Source: Natronospirillum operosum (GTDB taxonomy: Bacteria; Pseudomonadota; Gammaproteobacteria; Pseudomonadales; Natronospirillaceae). Taken from it: 64,000 nucleotides of DNA. Within the stretch, counting starts at the first letter, position 1; the number at the start of each line of letters is the position of its first letter. The stretch lies in contig NZ_SRMF01000001.1 in NCBI RefSeq assembly GCF_004768465.1, positions 969,893 through 1,033,892 on the forward strand, read 5' to 3'. Position numbers and translations under genes: made by a program. Shown one piece after another: positions 9,501-20,325 of this stretch. The notes under the pieces are model-generated. The model saw only the letters and a program-made list of their open reading frames with translations. It ran no database searches and was not told where the DNA came from.

Positions 9501-12350
9501 TTACTTTTTGGGGTATATCAGGGCGTCTTCGATCAGCCGCTTCTGTTGTTCCAGGTGCAGCTTCATATAGCCCGCAGCCGGGGCTGCTGATGCTTCGCGG
9601 CCGGCAAACCCGAGGTAGTTGTCCGGATTGTGGCGCGACACGACATAACGCATATGATGCTGACTGCTGTACCAGGCACCCTGGTTCATCGGCTCTTCCT
9701 GACACCAGACCACGTCCTCGCAGTTGCGGAACGGAGCAAGGGCTTTCTGCAGGGCCTCTTCCGGGAACGGGTACAGCTGTTCGATCCGAATGATGGCGAC
9801 GTTGGTGATGTTCTCACTGCGTCGATATTCGACCAGATCGTAGTAGACCTTGCCGGAGCAGAACACCACACGCTGCACGTCTTCCGGCTTGATGCTGCTG
9901 TCGGTTTCACCGATTACAGTGTGGAAGTGGCCCTCGGCCAGTGCTTCCAGATCCGACACCGCAGCCTTGTGCCGCAGCAGGCTCTTTGGCGACATGACCA
10001 CCAGCGGTTTGCGCAGATTACGCAGCACCTGACGGCGCAGCATATGATAAACCTGTGCCGGCGTGGTGGGAACACAGACCTGAATGTTCTGCTCTGCACA
10101 CATCTGCAGGAAGCGTTCAAGGCGGGCTGAAGAGTGCTCTGGGCCCTGCCCTTCATAGCCGTGCGGCAACAGCATGACCAGGCCGCACAGACGGCCCCAC
10201 TTGTGTTCGCCGCTGGTGATGAACTGATCGATCACCACCTGGGCCCCATTGGCAAAATCACCAAACTGGGCTTCCCAGATTACCAGGGTGTCCGGCTTGG
10301 TGGTGGCATAGCCGTATTCAAAGGCCAGTACGGCCTCTTCCGACAGGAAGGAGTCATACACCTCGAATACAGGCTGCCCTTCATAGAGGTTCTGCAGCGG
10401 CACATATTGAGTACCGTCTTTCGAGTTGTGCAGTACCGCATGGCGGTGGGCAAAGGTGCCCCGGCCTGAGTCCTGGCCGACCAGACGCACCGGAACCCCC
10501 TCCTTGAGCAAGGTGGCATAGGCCAGTGTTTCGCCGTAGCCCCAGTTGATCGGGGTGGCGCCGGCCGTCATCTTGTCCCGGTCGCTGATGATCTTCTGCA
10601 CCTGCTTCTGCACCGGGAAGCTCTCGGGGATGACGTTCATGTCACGCCCGATCTGCTGTAGTTCCTTCAGCTCAATTGAGGTGTCGTAATAGTCTTCCAC
10701 CGGCTGGTTCAGATAGGGCGCCCAGTCGACAAAAAGCGACTTGTTGGGCTCCTTGACCAGTGCCTTGGCCACATGTTCGCCGTTGTCCAAGGCATCGCGA
10801 TAATTGTCGGCAAAGGTTTTGACGTCACTGTCTTCCAGTACGCCTTCATTCACCAGTTGCTGGGAGTACAGGGCCAGCGAACTCGGTTGAGAACGGATCT
10901 TGCTGTACATGACCGGCTGCGTCATGGCCGGCTCATCGGCTTCGTTGTGCCCGCGGCGACGGTAACAGACCAGATCGATCACCACATCCTTGCGGAAGGT
11001 GTTGCGGTAGTCGACAGCCAGTTGGGTCACAAAGATCACCGCTTCCGGGTCATCCCCATTGACATGGAAAATGGGCGCCTGGACCATTTTGGCCACATCC
11101 GTGCAGTACTCGGTCGAGCGCATGTCTTCGCGCCGGGAGGTGGTAAAGCCAACCTGGTTGTTGATGATCAGGTGGATGGTACCGCCGGTGCGGAAGGCTC
11201 GGGTCTGCGACATCTGGAAGGTTTCCATGACCACGCCCTGCCCGGCAAAGGCAGCGTCACCATGAATATTGACCGGCACCACCAGCGAACCGCCCGGATC
11301 GTCACGACGGTCCTGGCGGGCCCGTACCGACCCGACCACTACCGGTGCTGCAATTTCCAGGTGTGACGGGTTGAACGCCAGCGCCAAGTGAACTTCTCCG
11401 CCTGTGGTCATCACGTTGGACGAGAAGCCCTGGTGATACTTGACATCGCCTGAGCCCATCTCGAGGAAGGACTTGCCCTCGAACTCGTCAAAGAGATCGC
11501 GCGGGCTCTTGCCCAGAATATTGACCAGCATGTTCAGCCGGCCGCGGTGGGCCATGCCGATGACGATCTCGCGCGCGCCGTAGGAGCCGCAGCGCTGAAT
11601 CAGCTCGTCAATGGCCGGAATCAGGGTTTCGCCGCCTTCGAGACCGAAGCGCTTGGTGCCCGGATACTTGGAGCCCAGATATTTCTCCAGCCCCTCGGCC
11701 GCGGTGAGGCGTTCGAACAGATGCAGACGGGCATCCTGGCTCAGTTTGGGCTTGGAGCGCACCGACTCCATGCGCTGTTCGATCCAGCGCCGTTCGGTGG
11801 TATCGACAATATGGGTGAACTCGGCACCGATGCTGCCACAGTAGGTGTCGCGCAGGGCCTGCACGATTTCCTTGAGGGGCGCTTCTTCCTTGCCGATATA
11901 GAGGTTGCTGCAGTTGAAGACGGTGTCTTCATCGGCCTCGGTGAGGCCATGAAAGCGCGGGTCCAGATCGGGAACCAGAGGTCGTTCCAGCAAACCCAGC
12001 GGATCCAGATCGGCTTCCTGGTGGCCGCGAAAGCGGTAGGCGGTACCCAGTTGGTGCACCAGTACCTGCTTGCGCTCGTGTTCCGAGGTAATACTCGGCG
12101 CAACAGTACCGACACGGCCACCGGTGCGGGATTTGCCCAGCAACAGAAAATGGTCCCGGATCGGTTTGTGCGGTGTATCCGTGCGAACCTGATCGTTGAC
12201 ACTGGGGAGTTTGTCGAACTCGTGACGCCACTCTTCAGGCACCGCATTCGGGTCCTGCAGATAGGTCTCGAACAGCTCTTCGAGGTACTTGTGATTACCT
12301 CCCGCCAGGTGGGACAGCGCCCACTGCTGCTCCATGGTGCGTTCAGTCAT
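9501..12350 (-). CDS. sucA: 2-oxoglutarate dehydrogenase E1 component
   Basis: This 949-residue thiamine-diphosphate enzyme opens with the short N-terminal E2-binding arm (HLAGGNHKYLEELFETYLQDPNAVPEEW, split here between its halves). Signature segments include GMAHRGRLNMLVN, GDAAFAGQGVV for the ThDP site, CYRRRGHNEADEP, and the C-terminal QEEPMNQGAW. It decarboxylates 2-oxoglutarate and passes the succinyl group to SucB. AGGTAGAG nine bases before the ATG supports the start. A hairpin with a T-rich tail separates it from sdhB, so sucAB may be partly independent of sdhCDAB. Confidence 0.97.
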   Translation of the reverse strand: MTERTMEQQWALSHLAGGNHKYLEELFETYLQDPNAVPEEWRHEFDKLPSVNDQVRTDTPHKPIRDHFLLLGKSRTGGRVGTVAPSITSEHERKQVLVHQLGTAYRFRGHQEADLDPLGLLERPLVPDLDPRFHGLTEADEDTVFNCSNLYIGKEEAPLKEIVQALRDTYCGSIGAEFTHIVDTTERRWIEQRMESVRSKPKLSQDARLHLFERLTAAEGLEKYLGSKYPGTKRFGLEGGETLIPAIDELIQRCGSYGAREIVIGMAHRGRLNMLVNILGKSPRDLFDEFEGKSFLEMGSGDVKYHQGFSSNVMTTGGEVHLALAFNPSHLEIAAPVVVGSVRARQDRRDDPGGSLVVPVNIHGDAAFAGQGVVMETFQMSQTRAFRTGGTIHLIINNQVGFTTSRREDMRSTEYCTDVAKMVQAPIFHVNGDDPEAVIFVTQLAVDYRNTFRKDVVIDLVCYRRRGHNEADEPAMTQPVMYSKIRSQPSSLALYSQQLVNEGVLEDSDVKTFADNYRDALDNGEHVAKALVKEPNKSLFVDWAPYLNQPVEDYYDTSIELKELQQIGRDMNVIPESFPVQKQVQKIISDRDKMTAGATPINWGYGETLAYATLLKEGVPVRLVGQDSGRGTFAHRHAVLHNSKDGTQYVPLQNLYEGQPVFEVYDSFLSEEAVLAFEYGYATTKPDTLVIWEAQFGDFANGAQVVIDQFITSGEHKWGRLCGLVMLLPHGYEGQGPEHSSARLERFLQMCAEQNIQVCVPTTPAQVYHMLRRQVLRNLRKPLVVMSPKSLLRHKAAVSDLEALAEGHFHTVIGETDSSIKPEDVQRVVFCSGKVYYDLVEYRRSENITNVAIIRIEQLYPFPEEALQKALAPFRNCEDVVWCQEEPMNQGAWYSSQHHMRYVVSRHNPDNYLGFAGREASAAPAAGYMKLHLEQQKRLIEDALIYPKK

Positions 12351-12402
12351 TGTGCTCTACCTTGCGATGCGATAGCTGCAACCTGTAATTCAGGCATAAA
12401 CC

Positions 12403-12429
12403 CAAAAAGAAAGCGACCCGTCAGGTCGC
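12403..12429 (-). terminator. Terminator-like hairpin overlapping the sdhB stop
   Basis: On the minus strand the stem is GCGACC-TGACG-GGTCGC, followed by TTTCTTTTT. The sdhB stop codon TGA lies in the loop, so a ribosome finishing sdhB would cover the stem. That suits partial, translation-sensitive attenuation between sdhCDAB and sucAB. The structure is seen directly; the regulatory reading is inference. Confidence 0.65.
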
Positions 12430-13128
12430 ATTCTTCAAAAGCATGGAACGAATGTGGCCAATGGCCCGGGTCGGGTTCAACCCCTTGGGACAGACGTTCA
12501 CACAGTTCATGATACCGCGACAGCGGAATACGCTGAAGGGATCATCCAGTTCCGAAAGACGTTCTTCGGTGGCGTTGTCCCGACTGTCAGCCAGGAAACG
12601 ATAGGCCTGCAGCAGCCCCGCCGGCCCCACGAACCGCTCCGGATTCCACCAGAAAGACGGGCAGGAAGTGGAACAACAGGCACAGAGTATACACTCATAA
12701 AGGCCATCAAGCTTGGCCCGGTCTTCGGGCGACTGCAGACGCTCAATGGCCGGCGCCGGCTCGTTGTTCTGCAGATACGGCTTGACCTTCTCGTACTGCT
12801 GGTAGAACAGCGACATGTCAATCACCAAGTCACGAATGACCGGCAGGCCGGGCAAGGGCCGCAATACCAGCTTTTTCTTGCCGTTCAGCGCCTCTGACAT
12901 CGGCGTAATACAGGCCAGGCCGTTACGGCCGTTGATGTTCATGCCGTCGGAGCCGCAGACACCCTCCCGGCAGGAACGCCGGAAGGACAATGTCACGTCC
13001 TGCTCTTTCAGCAGGTTGAGTACATCCAGAACCATCAGATCCTTGCCTTCCGGCAGATCCAGCGTGTAGTCCTGCATGTAGGGTTTCTGATCCGTTTCCG
13101 GGTTGTAGCGATACACTGATACCTGCAT
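12421..13128 (-). CDS. sdhB: Succinate dehydrogenase iron-sulfur subunit
   Basis: This 235-residue protein carries all three Fe-S cluster regions. They are the 2Fe-2S loop SCREGVCGSDGMNINGRNGL followed by AC, the 4Fe-4S ligands in CILCACCSTSCPSFWW, and the 3Fe-4S group in CRGIMNCVNVCPKGLNP. It wires electrons from SdhA FAD to the quinone site at the membrane face. GGAG eight bases before the ATG marks the start, 11 bases after sdhA. The stop codon sits in the loop of a terminator-like hairpin. Confidence 0.97.
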   Translation of the reverse strand: MQVSVYRYNPETDQKPYMQDYTLDLPEGKDLMVLDVLNLLKEQDVTLSFRRSCREGVCGSDGMNINGRNGLACITPMSEALNGKKKLVLRPLPGLPVIRDLVIDMSLFYQQYEKVKPYLQNNEPAPAIERLQSPEDRAKLDGLYECILCACCSTSCPSFWWNPERFVGPAGLLQAYRFLADSRDNATEERLSELDDPFSVFRCRGIMNCVNVCPKGLNPTRAIGHIRSMLLKNAT

Positions 13129-13139
13129 GCCTGATACTC

Positions 13140-14912
13140 CTAGTAGGTCCGAATCATGGGTTCGAACGTCTCGACCGTGGTCGGGGCAAAGTTCACATCA
13201 CGCTTGCGGATAGACTTGTCGGCCGGGTAGAACATGGTGTGACACAGCCAGTTCTCGTCATCCCGCTCGGTGTAATCTTCACGGGCGTGGGCACCGCGGC
13301 TCTCGGTGCGCACCTCCGCTGCAACCGCGGTGGCTTCCGCCACTTCCAGCAGGTTGGTCAACTCCAGCGCCTCGATACGAGCGGTATTGAAGGCCTGACT
13401 CTTGTCTTCCAGCACCACGTTGTTGACCCGCTCACGCAGCTCTTCCAGTTTCTTGCGGCCTTCCTGCATGCTCTTGCCTTCGCGGAACACGCCGAAATAA
13501 AGCTGCATGGTGTTCTGCAGATCCTTGCGGACATCAGCCACTTTCTCGCCTGTCTTGCGGCTCTCTATCTCCTGCAGGCGGGCTGTGGCAGCATCAATGT
13601 CGCTCTGTGAGGCCGCGCGGGATTCATAGCCCTCGCGCAGAGACTTGTCGATGGCCAGACCGGCAGCGCGTCCGAAGACCACCAGATCCAGCAGCGAATT
13701 GCCGCCCAGACGGTTGGCGCCGTGCACGGATACGCAGGCCGCCTCACCACAGGCATAGAGACCATTGATGATCTGGTCATTGCCGTCCTTGTCCTGCATC
13801 AGCGCCTGCCCGCCGATATTGGTCGGGATGCCACCCATCATGTAGTGACAGGTTGGCACCACCGGAATGGGTTCCTTCACCGGGTCGGCATGCGCAAAGG
13901 TGCGTGACAGTTCGAGAATGCCCGGCAGCTTTTCGTTCAGAACCTTCTCACCCAGGTGATCCAGCTTCAGGTACACATGGTCGCCGTCCGGACCACAGCC
14001 CCGCCCTTCCAGAATTTCCAGAATCATCGAACGAGCGACGACGTCGCGGCCGGCCAGATCTTTGGCGTTGGGCGCGTAACGCTCCATGAAGCGCTCGCCA
14101 TCCTTGTTGATCAGATAGCCGCCCTCACCCCGACAGCCTTCGGTGACCAGGGTGCCGGCACCGTGGATACCGGTCGGGTGGAACTGCCACATTTCCATGT
14201 CCTGCACCGGGTAGCCGGCGCGCAGCGCCATGCCGATGCCGTCGCCGGTATTGATCAGCGCATTGGTTGTGGAAGCATAGATGCGCCCGGCACCACCAGT
14301 GGCAAACACAGTCGCACGTGCCTTCAGGTAGACCTGCTCGCCGGTTTCAATACAGATGGCTGTCACGCCCACTACGGTGTCATCCTGGTTCCTGACCAGA
14401 TCGACCGCATACCATTCATTGAGGAAGTTGGTGCCGGCCTTCAGATTGCCCTGATACAGGGTATGCAACAGGGCGTGACCAGTCCGGTCGGCAGCGGCAC
14501 AGGTACGGGCAGCCTGCCCGCCCTTGCCGAAATCCTTCGACTGACCACCAAAGGGGCGCTGGTAGATGCGGCCATTCTCCGTACGGGAGAACGGCAGCCC
14601 CATATGGTCCAGTTCGAACACCGCCTGCGGGCCGACACTGCACATGTATTCGATGGCTTCCTGGTCACCGATATAGTCGGAGCCCTTGACGGTGTCGTAC
14701 ATGTGCCAGCGCCAGTCATCATTCGGGTCCGAACTGGCAATGGCACAGGTGATGCCGCCCTGGGCGGAAACAGTGTGTGAGCGGGTCGGAAAAACCTTCG
14801 ACACGACCGCAGTCTTGAAGCCTGATTCCGCCAATTGCAGGGCTGCACGCAGGCCTGCACCACCACCGCCCACGATGACGGCGTCAAAATCCATGGTTCT
14901 GATATTGCTCAT
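13140..14912 (-). CDS. sdhA: Succinate dehydrogenase flavoprotein subunit
   Basis: This 590-residue protein has the usual length. The FAD Rossmann motif [19 protein letters not shown] is followed by the covalent-FAD histidine H46 in [10 protein letters not shown]. Substrate and capping residues lie in [21 protein letters not shown], with [19 protein letters not shown] further on. It oxidises succinate to fumarate. The frame stays open further upstream into sdhD. I chose the ATG at 14912, preceded by GGGGTG and giving the family length; the ATG at 14894 has no ribosome site. Confidence 0.97.
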   Translation of the reverse strand: MSNIRTMDFDAVIVGGGGAGLRAALQLAESGFKTAVVSKVFPTRSHTVSAQGGITCAIASSDPNDDWRWHMYDTVKGSDYIGDQEAIEYMCSVGPQAVFELDHMGLPFSRTENGRIYQRPFGGQSKDFGKGGQAARTCAAADRTGHALLHTLYQGNLKAGTNFLNEWYAVDLVRNQDDTVVGVTAICIETGEQVYLKARATVFATGGAGRIYASTTNALINTGDGIGMALRAGYPVQDMEMWQFHPTGIHGAGTLVTEGCRGEGGYLINKDGERFMERYAPNAKDLAGRDVVARSMILEILEGRGCGPDGDHVYLKLDHLGEKVLNEKLPGILELSRTFAHADPVKEPIPVVPTCHYMMGGIPTNIGGQALMQDKDGNDQIINGLYACGEAACVSVHGANRLGGNSLLDLVVFGRAAGLAIDKSLREGYESRAASQSDIDAATARLQEIESRKTGEKVADVRKDLQNTMQLYFGVFREGKSMQEGRKKLEELRERVNNVVLEDKSQAFNTARIEALELTNLLEVAEATAVAAEVRTESRGAHAREDYTERDDENWLCHTMFYPADKSIRKRDVNFAPTTVETFEPMIRTY

Positions 14913-14917
14913 GTCAG

Positions 14918-15268
14918 TTACACACCCCAAACTGCGTCGAAGGTAACAATCAGATAGATAAAGAGCACCAGAATGACAGCCAACTGCACCAGGATCCGCA
15001 CAGCCGTATTGCTCTTCAGATAATCTGTGGTGGCGGTCCAGATGCCGATCCAGGCATGCGCTACAAAGGAGAGCACGGCCAGTACCGTAAAGATCTTCAT
15101 CCACCCTTGGGCAAACAGGCCACTCCAGGCCTCATACGACCATTCCGGCAGAGCCAGAAACCAGACCACAAGAAACAGCGTGTAGGCGGCCAGGATAACT
15201 GCAGATACGCGCTGTACCAGCCAGTCGGCCACACCATTTCCGGTAAAACTGGTGATGTTCTTTACCAT
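14918..15268 (-). CDS. sdhD: Succinate dehydrogenase membrane anchor subunit D
   Basis: This 116-residue protein has three predicted membrane helices (about 17-37, 54-75 and 92-113). The [16 protein letters not shown] segment contains the conserved histidine and the quinone-site Asp-Tyr pair. With SdhC it binds haem b and quinone and anchors the complex in the inner membrane. It overlaps the end of sdhC by seven bases, indicating translational coupling, and ends five bases before sdhA. Confidence 0.93.
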   Translation of the reverse strand: MVKNITSFTGNGVADWLVQRVSAVILAAYTLFLVVWFLALPEWSYEAWSGLFAQGWMKIFTVLAVLSFVAHAWIGIWTATTDYLKSNTAVRILVQLAVILVLFIYLIVTFDAVWGV

Positions 15269-15636
15269 ACCCAGACTCCTGCCAGAACAATGAGAACGAT
15301 GCTGATCAGCACGGCAAGCTGAGACATCAGTTTGCCGCCTTCGAGGGTTTCACCGATGCCGGTGTCCATGATCAGGTGCTTGATACCCATCACGAAGTGA
15401 TAGGCCAGAGCTGCCAGCAGACCCCAAAGGATCAGCTTGCCCAGCCAGTGCTCGGCAGCCGCAGTTGCGGTCGCGAAGCCTTCGGGGGAAGACAGGGATG
15501 CCTGCAGAAACCACACGGCAAAGGCAGCGCCTACAAAAAAGGCAATACCGGAAATTCGATGCAGTATGGAAGTGATGGCAGTGATCGGGAAGGAGATGGT
15601 CGTGAGTTCAAGATTAACGGGTCTGTCTGCTTTCAC
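15262..15636 (-). CDS. sdhC: Succinate dehydrogenase cytochrome b556 subunit C
   Basis: This 124-residue protein starts with the family opening KADRPVNLELTTISFPITA. It has SILHRISGI at the quinone site and YHFVMGIKHLIMD containing the haem-ligand histidine, across three membrane helices. I chose the GTG at 15636, which gives the standard N-terminus. The in-frame ATG at 15699 would add 21 atypical, charged residues and lies in the leader. It is the first gene of the operon, about 135 bases downstream of the predicted transcription start. Confidence 0.93.
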   Translation of the reverse strand: MKADRPVNLELTTISFPITAITSILHRISGIAFFVGAAFAVWFLQASLSSPEGFATATAAAEHWLGKLILWGLLAALAYHFVMGIKHLIMDTGIGETLEGGKLMSQLAVLISIVLIVLAGVWVW

Positions 15637-15776
15637 GGCTGAAGACGCTCTCTCTCTTTTTGGGTGAGGGTGCCGCACACCTTTCGGTGCCATGCACACG
15701 AAGCCCAGGGGGGCCAGGACCGCCCGAAACCCCTGAGTAAGTCGGGCTTTCAGGCGGGGTCCAGAAAACTGGGGCG

Positions 15777-15805
15777 ATTATAGTGCCCGCCCCCGGCAAT
15801 TACAA
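15777..15805 (-). promoter_or_regulatory. Sigma-70-like promoter of the sdh-suc operon
   Basis: On the minus strand TTGTAA (15800-15805), a 17-base spacer and a perfect TATAAT (15777-15782) lie about 140 bases before the sdhC start. The resulting leader is GC-rich and contains a GCCCGA/TCGGGC stem, leaving room for post-transcriptional control. Confidence 0.8.
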
Positions 15806-15833
15806 ATGCCTGACGAACGCCTGCGACCAAAGT

Positions 15834-15892
15834 GGCACCTGGACCAGGGTGCCGCATGACCAAAACGGTGCAAGGCATCAGGGTTTGCACCG
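15834..15892. promoter_or_regulatory. Two inverted repeats between the sdh and gltA promoters
   Basis: GGCACC-TGGACCA-GGGTGCC (15834-15853) and the perfect 8-base inverted repeat CGGTGCAA/TTGCACCG with an 11-base loop (15866-15892) lie in the roughly 150 bases separating the divergent promoters. Their position suits a shared operator, but no known regulator motif was recognised. Confidence 0.45.
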
Positions 15893-15954
15893 CTGGGGTG
15901 CTCGTTACCATAGCGCGGCACTATGCACCCTATGCGGTTCTACCAATGACTGAT

Positions 15955-15982
15955 TTGACAAACGGAGGCCTGACTCTATAGT
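15955..15982 (+). promoter_or_regulatory. Sigma-70-like promoter of gltA
   Basis: A perfect TTGACA (15955-15960), a 16-base spacer and TATAGT (15977-15982) lie about 85 bases before the gltA ATG. This is the best -35/-10 pair in the intergenic region on this strand. Confidence 0.82.
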
Positions 15983-16065
15983 TGTGCGGATTTTTCAAAG
16001 CTCTGTTGTCAGATTCTGGTAGAATTCCGGCGACACAACGACTAGAAGAGCCTTAGGAGGCCCCC

Positions 16066-17343
16066 ATGGCAGATAAGAAAGCAACGCTGACCATAGACGG
16101 CATGGAGCCCATTGAACTACCCGTCTACTCGGGCACGATGGGTCCGGACGTCGTGGATGTCAGAAACCTGGTCAAGAAAGGTCTGTTCACCTATGACCCT
16201 GGCTTCGTTTCCACCGCGTCCTGCGAATCCAACATCACCTATATTGACGGCGGCAAGGGCCTGCTGCTGCACCGGGGATACCCTATCGAGGAACTGGCAG
16301 AGAACGCCGACTATCTCGAAACCTGCTTCCTGCTGCTGTACGGAGAGCTGCCAACGGCCGAGCAGATTGAAGAATTCCGTTCCACCATCACCCACCACAC
16401 CATGGTGCACGAGCAGATTCACAGCTTCTTCCACGGTTTCCGTCGCGACTCGCACCCCATGGCCATCATGGTGGCGGTAGTCGGTGCCCTGGCAGCGTTC
16501 TACCACGACTCGCTGGACATCACGGACCCGGAGCACCGCGAGATCACTGCCCACCGCCTGATCTCCAAGATGCCGACCATTGCCGCCATGGTGTACAAGT
16601 ACACCATCGGCCAGCCCTTTGCCTATCCGCGCAATGATCTGGACTATGCCAGCAATTTCCTCTACATGATGTTCTCCAACCCCTGTGAGGAATACCAGGT
16701 CAACCCGGTGCTGGCCAAGGCCATGGACAAGATTTTCATCTTGCACGCAGATCACGAGCAGAACGCCTCCACTTCCACTGTACGGCTGACCGGCTCGACC
16801 GGGGCCAACCCATTCGCCTGTATCTCGTCGGGCATTGCAGCGCTCTGGGGGCCAGCTCACGGCGGTGCCAACGAGGCGGTACTGGCGATGCTGGAAGAAA
16901 TCGGCCATGAAGACAATATCGAAACCTTTATCGAGAAGGCCAAGGACAAGGATGACCCGTTCCGCCTGATGGGCTTCGGGCACCGGGTCTACAAGAACTA
17001 CGACCCCAGGGCCAAAGTGATGAAGCAGCACTGCGACAACGTGCTGGCCGAACTGGGCGTGCGCAATGACCCGCTGCTGCGGATTGCCACCCGGCTGGAG
17101 AAGATTGCGCTGGAAGACGACTATTTCGTCGAACGCAAGCTGTTCCCCAATGTCGACTTCTATTCCGGCATTATTCTGCGTGCCATCGGCATTCCGACGT
17201 CCATGTTCACGGTCATCTTTGCCATCGGGCGTACGCCGGGCTGGATTGCCCACTGGAAGGAACTGGTAGAAGGCAAGTATCGTATCGGGCGTCCGCGTCA
17301 GTTGTACACGGGCGAGACGCAGCGACCCATGCCGAAACGCTGA
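16066..17343 (+). CDS. gltA: Citrate synthase (type II, hexameric class)
   Basis: This 425-residue enzyme condenses oxaloacetate and acetyl-CoA. The catalytic features are [12 protein letters not shown] with the active His, [14 protein letters not shown] with the second His, and NVDFYSGI containing the catalytic Asp. An N-terminal beta-domain with [21 protein letters not shown] marks the NADH-sensitive type II class of Gram-negative bacteria. A perfect AGGAGG five bases before the ATG indicates strong translation. It is divergent from sdhCDAB-sucABCD across a compact promoter region, and a terminator follows it. Confidence 0.98.
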   Translation: MADKKATLTIDGMEPIELPVYSGTMGPDVVDVRNLVKKGLFTYDPGFVSTASCESNITYIDGGKGLLLHRGYPIEELAENADYLETCFLLLYGELPTAEQIEEFRSTITHHTMVHEQIHSFFHGFRRDSHPMAIMVAVVGALAAFYHDSLDITDPEHREITAHRLISKMPTIAAMVYKYTIGQPFAYPRNDLDYASNFLYMMFSNPCEEYQVNPVLAKAMDKIFILHADHEQNASTSTVRLTGSTGANPFACISSGIAALWGPAHGGANEAVLAMLEEIGHEDNIETFIEKAKDKDDPFRLMGFGHRVYKNYDPRAKVMKQHCDNVLAELGVRNDPLLRIATRLEKIALEDDYFVERKLFPNVDFYSGIILRAIGIPTSMFTVIFAIGRTPGWIAHWKELVEGKYRIGRPRQLYTGETQRPMPKR

Positions 17344-17365
17344 CGACAGCCAGCCTGTCGCGCAA

Positions 17366-17394
17366 CAAAAAGCCTCCCTTGCGGAGGCTTTTTT
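17366..17394. terminator. Bidirectional terminator between gltA and topA
   Basis: AAAAAGCCTCC-CTTGC-GGAGGCTTTTTT has A and T runs on both sides of a strong stem, 23 bases after gltA and 43 bases beyond the topA stop. It can serve both converging genes. Confidence 0.9.
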
Positions 17395-17436
17395 GTGTCT
17401 GTCGGTGCCACTCGGCCCGGACGGACTCAAGTCAGG

Positions 17437-20148
17437 TCAGGCGGTCGACTTGCTGGACCCCTTGCCCGTGCTCTTTCTCGCAGTTGCCTTTTTGGCTACA
17501 GGCTTTTTCTTCGCTGCGGCCTTTTTCTTCGGCTTCTGTTCTACCCAGCGCCCGTTCTCGCAGAAGGCGCGCCACTTGGTATCCTTGCCTTCCTTTTCGG
17601 AAGACAGGTAGTGTTCCTGCGTTTTCCTGGCGTAGCGGATCAGCGTCGGGTTGCCCTGATCATCCTCGGTCGGGCCGGAAAACAGATAGCTGTATTTCGG
17701 ATCGATCTCGTCCTTGTGCGGCAGAATCTCCTGCAGCAGCGGTGCCCGGGTTTCCCGGTTCTTGGGAAACTGGCTGGCGGCCAGGAACAGACCGGCGGCG
17801 CCATCACGCAGCACATAGGTGTCATCCACCTTCTGGCACTGCAGCTCCGGCATCGGCACCGGATCCATCTTGGGTGGTGCCGGCTCTCCGTTGCGCAGCA
17901 GTTTGCGCGTATTCCTGCATTCGCTGTTGGTGCAGTCGAAGTACTTGCCGAAACGGCCTGTCTTCAGCTGCATTTCGGAGCCGCACTTGTCGCATTCCAG
18001 GGTCGGGCCGTCATAGCCCTTGAGCCGGAAGCGCCCGGTTTCCATCTGGAAGCCGTCACAGTCCGGATTGTTGCCACAGATGTGCAGCTTGCGGCCTTCG
18101 TCCAGAATGTAGGCATCCATTGACGCTTCGCACTTGTGACAGCGGCGCTTCTGCCGCAGTTCACGGGCCTCTGCCTCGTCATCGTTCTGATCTTCCACGA
18201 AGTCATCGGCCGGCAGGAGATTCAGCGTCTGCTTGCAGCGCTCCTTGGGCGGCAGGTTGTAGCCTGAACAGCCCAGGAACACACCGGTACTGCCGGTGCG
18301 GATCATCATGTGTCGGCCACAGGCCGGACATTCGATATCTGTCGCCGTCGGCGCATTGGCCCGCATGCCCTGCTCGGCGCTGTCGGCGCGCTCAAGCTGC
18401 TGGCTGAAATCGCGATAGAAACGGTCCAGTTCTTCTTTCCAGTTGCGCTCGCCATTGGCAATGCCATCCAGCGTCTCTTCCATGCGCGCGGTAAAATCGA
18501 AATTCATCAGGTCGGTAAAGCTTTCGGCCAGACGATGGGTCACGATCTCGCCCATCTTCTCGGCATAGAAGCGCCGATTCTCAAGCTTGACGTAACCCCG
18601 GTCCTGAATGGTCGAGATAATGGAGGCATAGGTCGACGGGCGACCGATACCGCGTTTCTCGAGTTCCTTGACCAGCGTGGCTTCGGTAAAGCGCGCCGGC
18701 GGCTTGGTAAAGTGCTGCTGACTGTTGATCGCATCCACGGCCAGGTTCTCACCCACCTTGACGTCGGGCAACTCCTGATCTTCGTTGCTGCGTGGTACCG
18801 ACATGACGCGGGTGTAACCGTCAAACTTCAGAATACGGCCCTTGGCGCGCAGCTGATAGCTGCCCGCTTCAGCCGTAATGGCGGTGCTCAGGTACTGGGC
18901 CGGGGTCATCTGGCAGGCTACAAAGCGGCGCCAGATCAGGTCGTACAGGCGCAGGGCATCCTGTTCCATATCCTGCAGGGCAGCGCTGCGACGCGTGGCA
19001 TCCGTCGGACGAATGGCTTCGTGAGCTTCCTGGGCACCGTCCTGACTGCTGTAGCGATTCGGCTTTTCCGGCAGATACGGCTGACCGTATTCATCCCGAA
19101 TCAACGTGCGCACCGTTTCCACCGCATCCGCACTCAGATTGGTGGAGTCGGTACGCATGTAGGTGATGTGGCCGGCCTCATACAGGCGCTGCGCCATCAT
19201 CATGGTTTTCTTGACGCTGAAGCCCAGGCGGTTGCTGGCCGCCTGCTGCAGCGTCGACGTAATAAAGGGCGCATGCGGACGTGACTGGGTCGGACGATCG
19301 GAACGATCGGCAATGGTCAGCGCGCCGGCCGCCCGCAGCGCCTCCTCGTGCTGCCGTGTATCGGCTTCATTGGTGGGGCGATAGTCCTCACCCGCAACCT
19401 TGTGCACCTTGACCTGCAGCGCGTCCTGTCCGGCCGTACGGGTATCCACCAGGGTATCCCAGTATTCTTCCGGCACGAATTTGCGAATGTCCTGCTCTTT
19501 CTCGACGATCAGGCGCACGGCCACACTCTGCACGCGACCGGCCGACAGCCCACGTGCCACCTTCTTCCACAGCAGCGGCGACACCATGTAACCCACGATG
19601 CGGTCGAGAAAGCGACGTGCCTGCTGGGCATTCACGCGACTGACATTGAGATCGCTGGGGCGCGAGAAGGCTTCCTGAATGGCTTTCTTGGTGATTTCGC
19701 TGAATACCACCCGCTTGTAGGGAGCCACATCGCCAATGGCTTCTTTCAGATGCCAGGCAATAGCCTCTCCTTCGCGGTCAAGGTCCGTCGCCAGATAGAT
19801 CTGGTCGGCATCCCGGGCCAGGCGACGCAGTTCGTCAACGACCTTTTCCTTGCCGGGCAGTATTTCGTAGCGGGCTGACCAGTTGTTGTCCGGATCGACA
19901 CCCATGCGGGCGATCAGCTGTTCATGCGCTTTCTTCTTCTTGTACTGCTCTTTCTCTTCCGGCGGCAACGCCCTGGTCGCCGCAGCCTGTCGCGCGCGCT
20001 CCTTGGGGTCGGCCTTGCTGCCCTGCCCCGAAGTTGGCAAGTCCCGAATATGACCGACACTGGACTTCACGACAAACTGATTGCCCAGGTACTTGTTGAT
20101 GGTCTTGGCCTTGGCCGGCGACTCGACGATGACTAGCGACTTTCCCAT
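17437..20148 (-). CDS. topA: DNA topoisomerase I
   Basis: This type IA topoisomerase of about 903 residues relaxes negative supercoils. It begins [17 protein letters not shown] (Toprim, with [15 protein letters not shown]) and has the active tyrosine near residue 330 in [13 protein letters not shown]. At the C-terminus are three four-cysteine zinc ribbons ([24 protein letters not shown]) and a Lys/Ala-rich tail. I chose the ATG at 20148 for the conserved N-terminus; a TTG four codons upstream is also possible. It is divergent from the uncharacterised gene at 20326. Confidence 0.96.
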   Translation of the reverse strand: MGKSLVIVESPAKAKTINKYLGNQFVVKSSVGHIRDLPTSGQGSKADPKERARQAAATRALPPEEKEQYKKKKAHEQLIARMGVDPDNNWSARYEILPGKEKVVDELRRLARDADQIYLATDLDREGEAIAWHLKEAIGDVAPYKRVVFSEITKKAIQEAFSRPSDLNVSRVNAQQARRFLDRIVGYMVSPLLWKKVARGLSAGRVQSVAVRLIVEKEQDIRKFVPEEYWDTLVDTRTAGQDALQVKVHKVAGEDYRPTNEADTRQHEEALRAAGALTIADRSDRPTQSRPHAPFITSTLQQAASNRLGFSVKKTMMMAQRLYEAGHITYMRTDSTNLSADAVETVRTLIRDEYGQPYLPEKPNRYSSQDGAQEAHEAIRPTDATRRSAALQDMEQDALRLYDLIWRRFVACQMTPAQYLSTAITAEAGSYQLRAKGRILKFDGYTRVMSVPRSNEDQELPDVKVGENLAVDAINSQQHFTKPPARFTEATLVKELEKRGIGRPSTYASIISTIQDRGYVKLENRRFYAEKMGEIVTHRLAESFTDLMNFDFTARMEETLDGIANGERNWKEELDRFYRDFSQQLERADSAEQGMRANAPTATDIECPACGRHMMIRTGSTGVFLGCSGYNLPPKERCKQTLNLLPADDFVEDQNDDEAEARELRQKRRCHKCEASMDAYILDEGRKLHICGNNPDCDGFQMETGRFRLKGYDGPTLECDKCGSEMQLKTGRFGKYFDCTNSECRNTRKLLRNGEPAPPKMDPVPMPELQCQKVDDTYVLRDGAAGLFLAASQFPKNRETRAPLLQEILPHKDEIDPKYSYLFSGPTEDDQGNPTLIRYARKTQEHYLSSEKEGKDTKWRAFCENGRWVEQKPKKKAAAKKKPVAKKATARKSTGKGSSKSTA

Positions 20149-20325
20149 AAATGCTGACAAATGCCTTTGCTTGGAATGGTCTGAAGTGCAGATAATGCCC
20201 CTGAAGGCGGCGAGATATAACGGTTTGCAAGGCTGAGGTCAAGCACCAGACTTGTCGAATTGCAGACTGGACAGCTAAAGATGCTAGACTGAACAGGCCT
20301 CTGAACAACCTGACAGGGACCTTCT

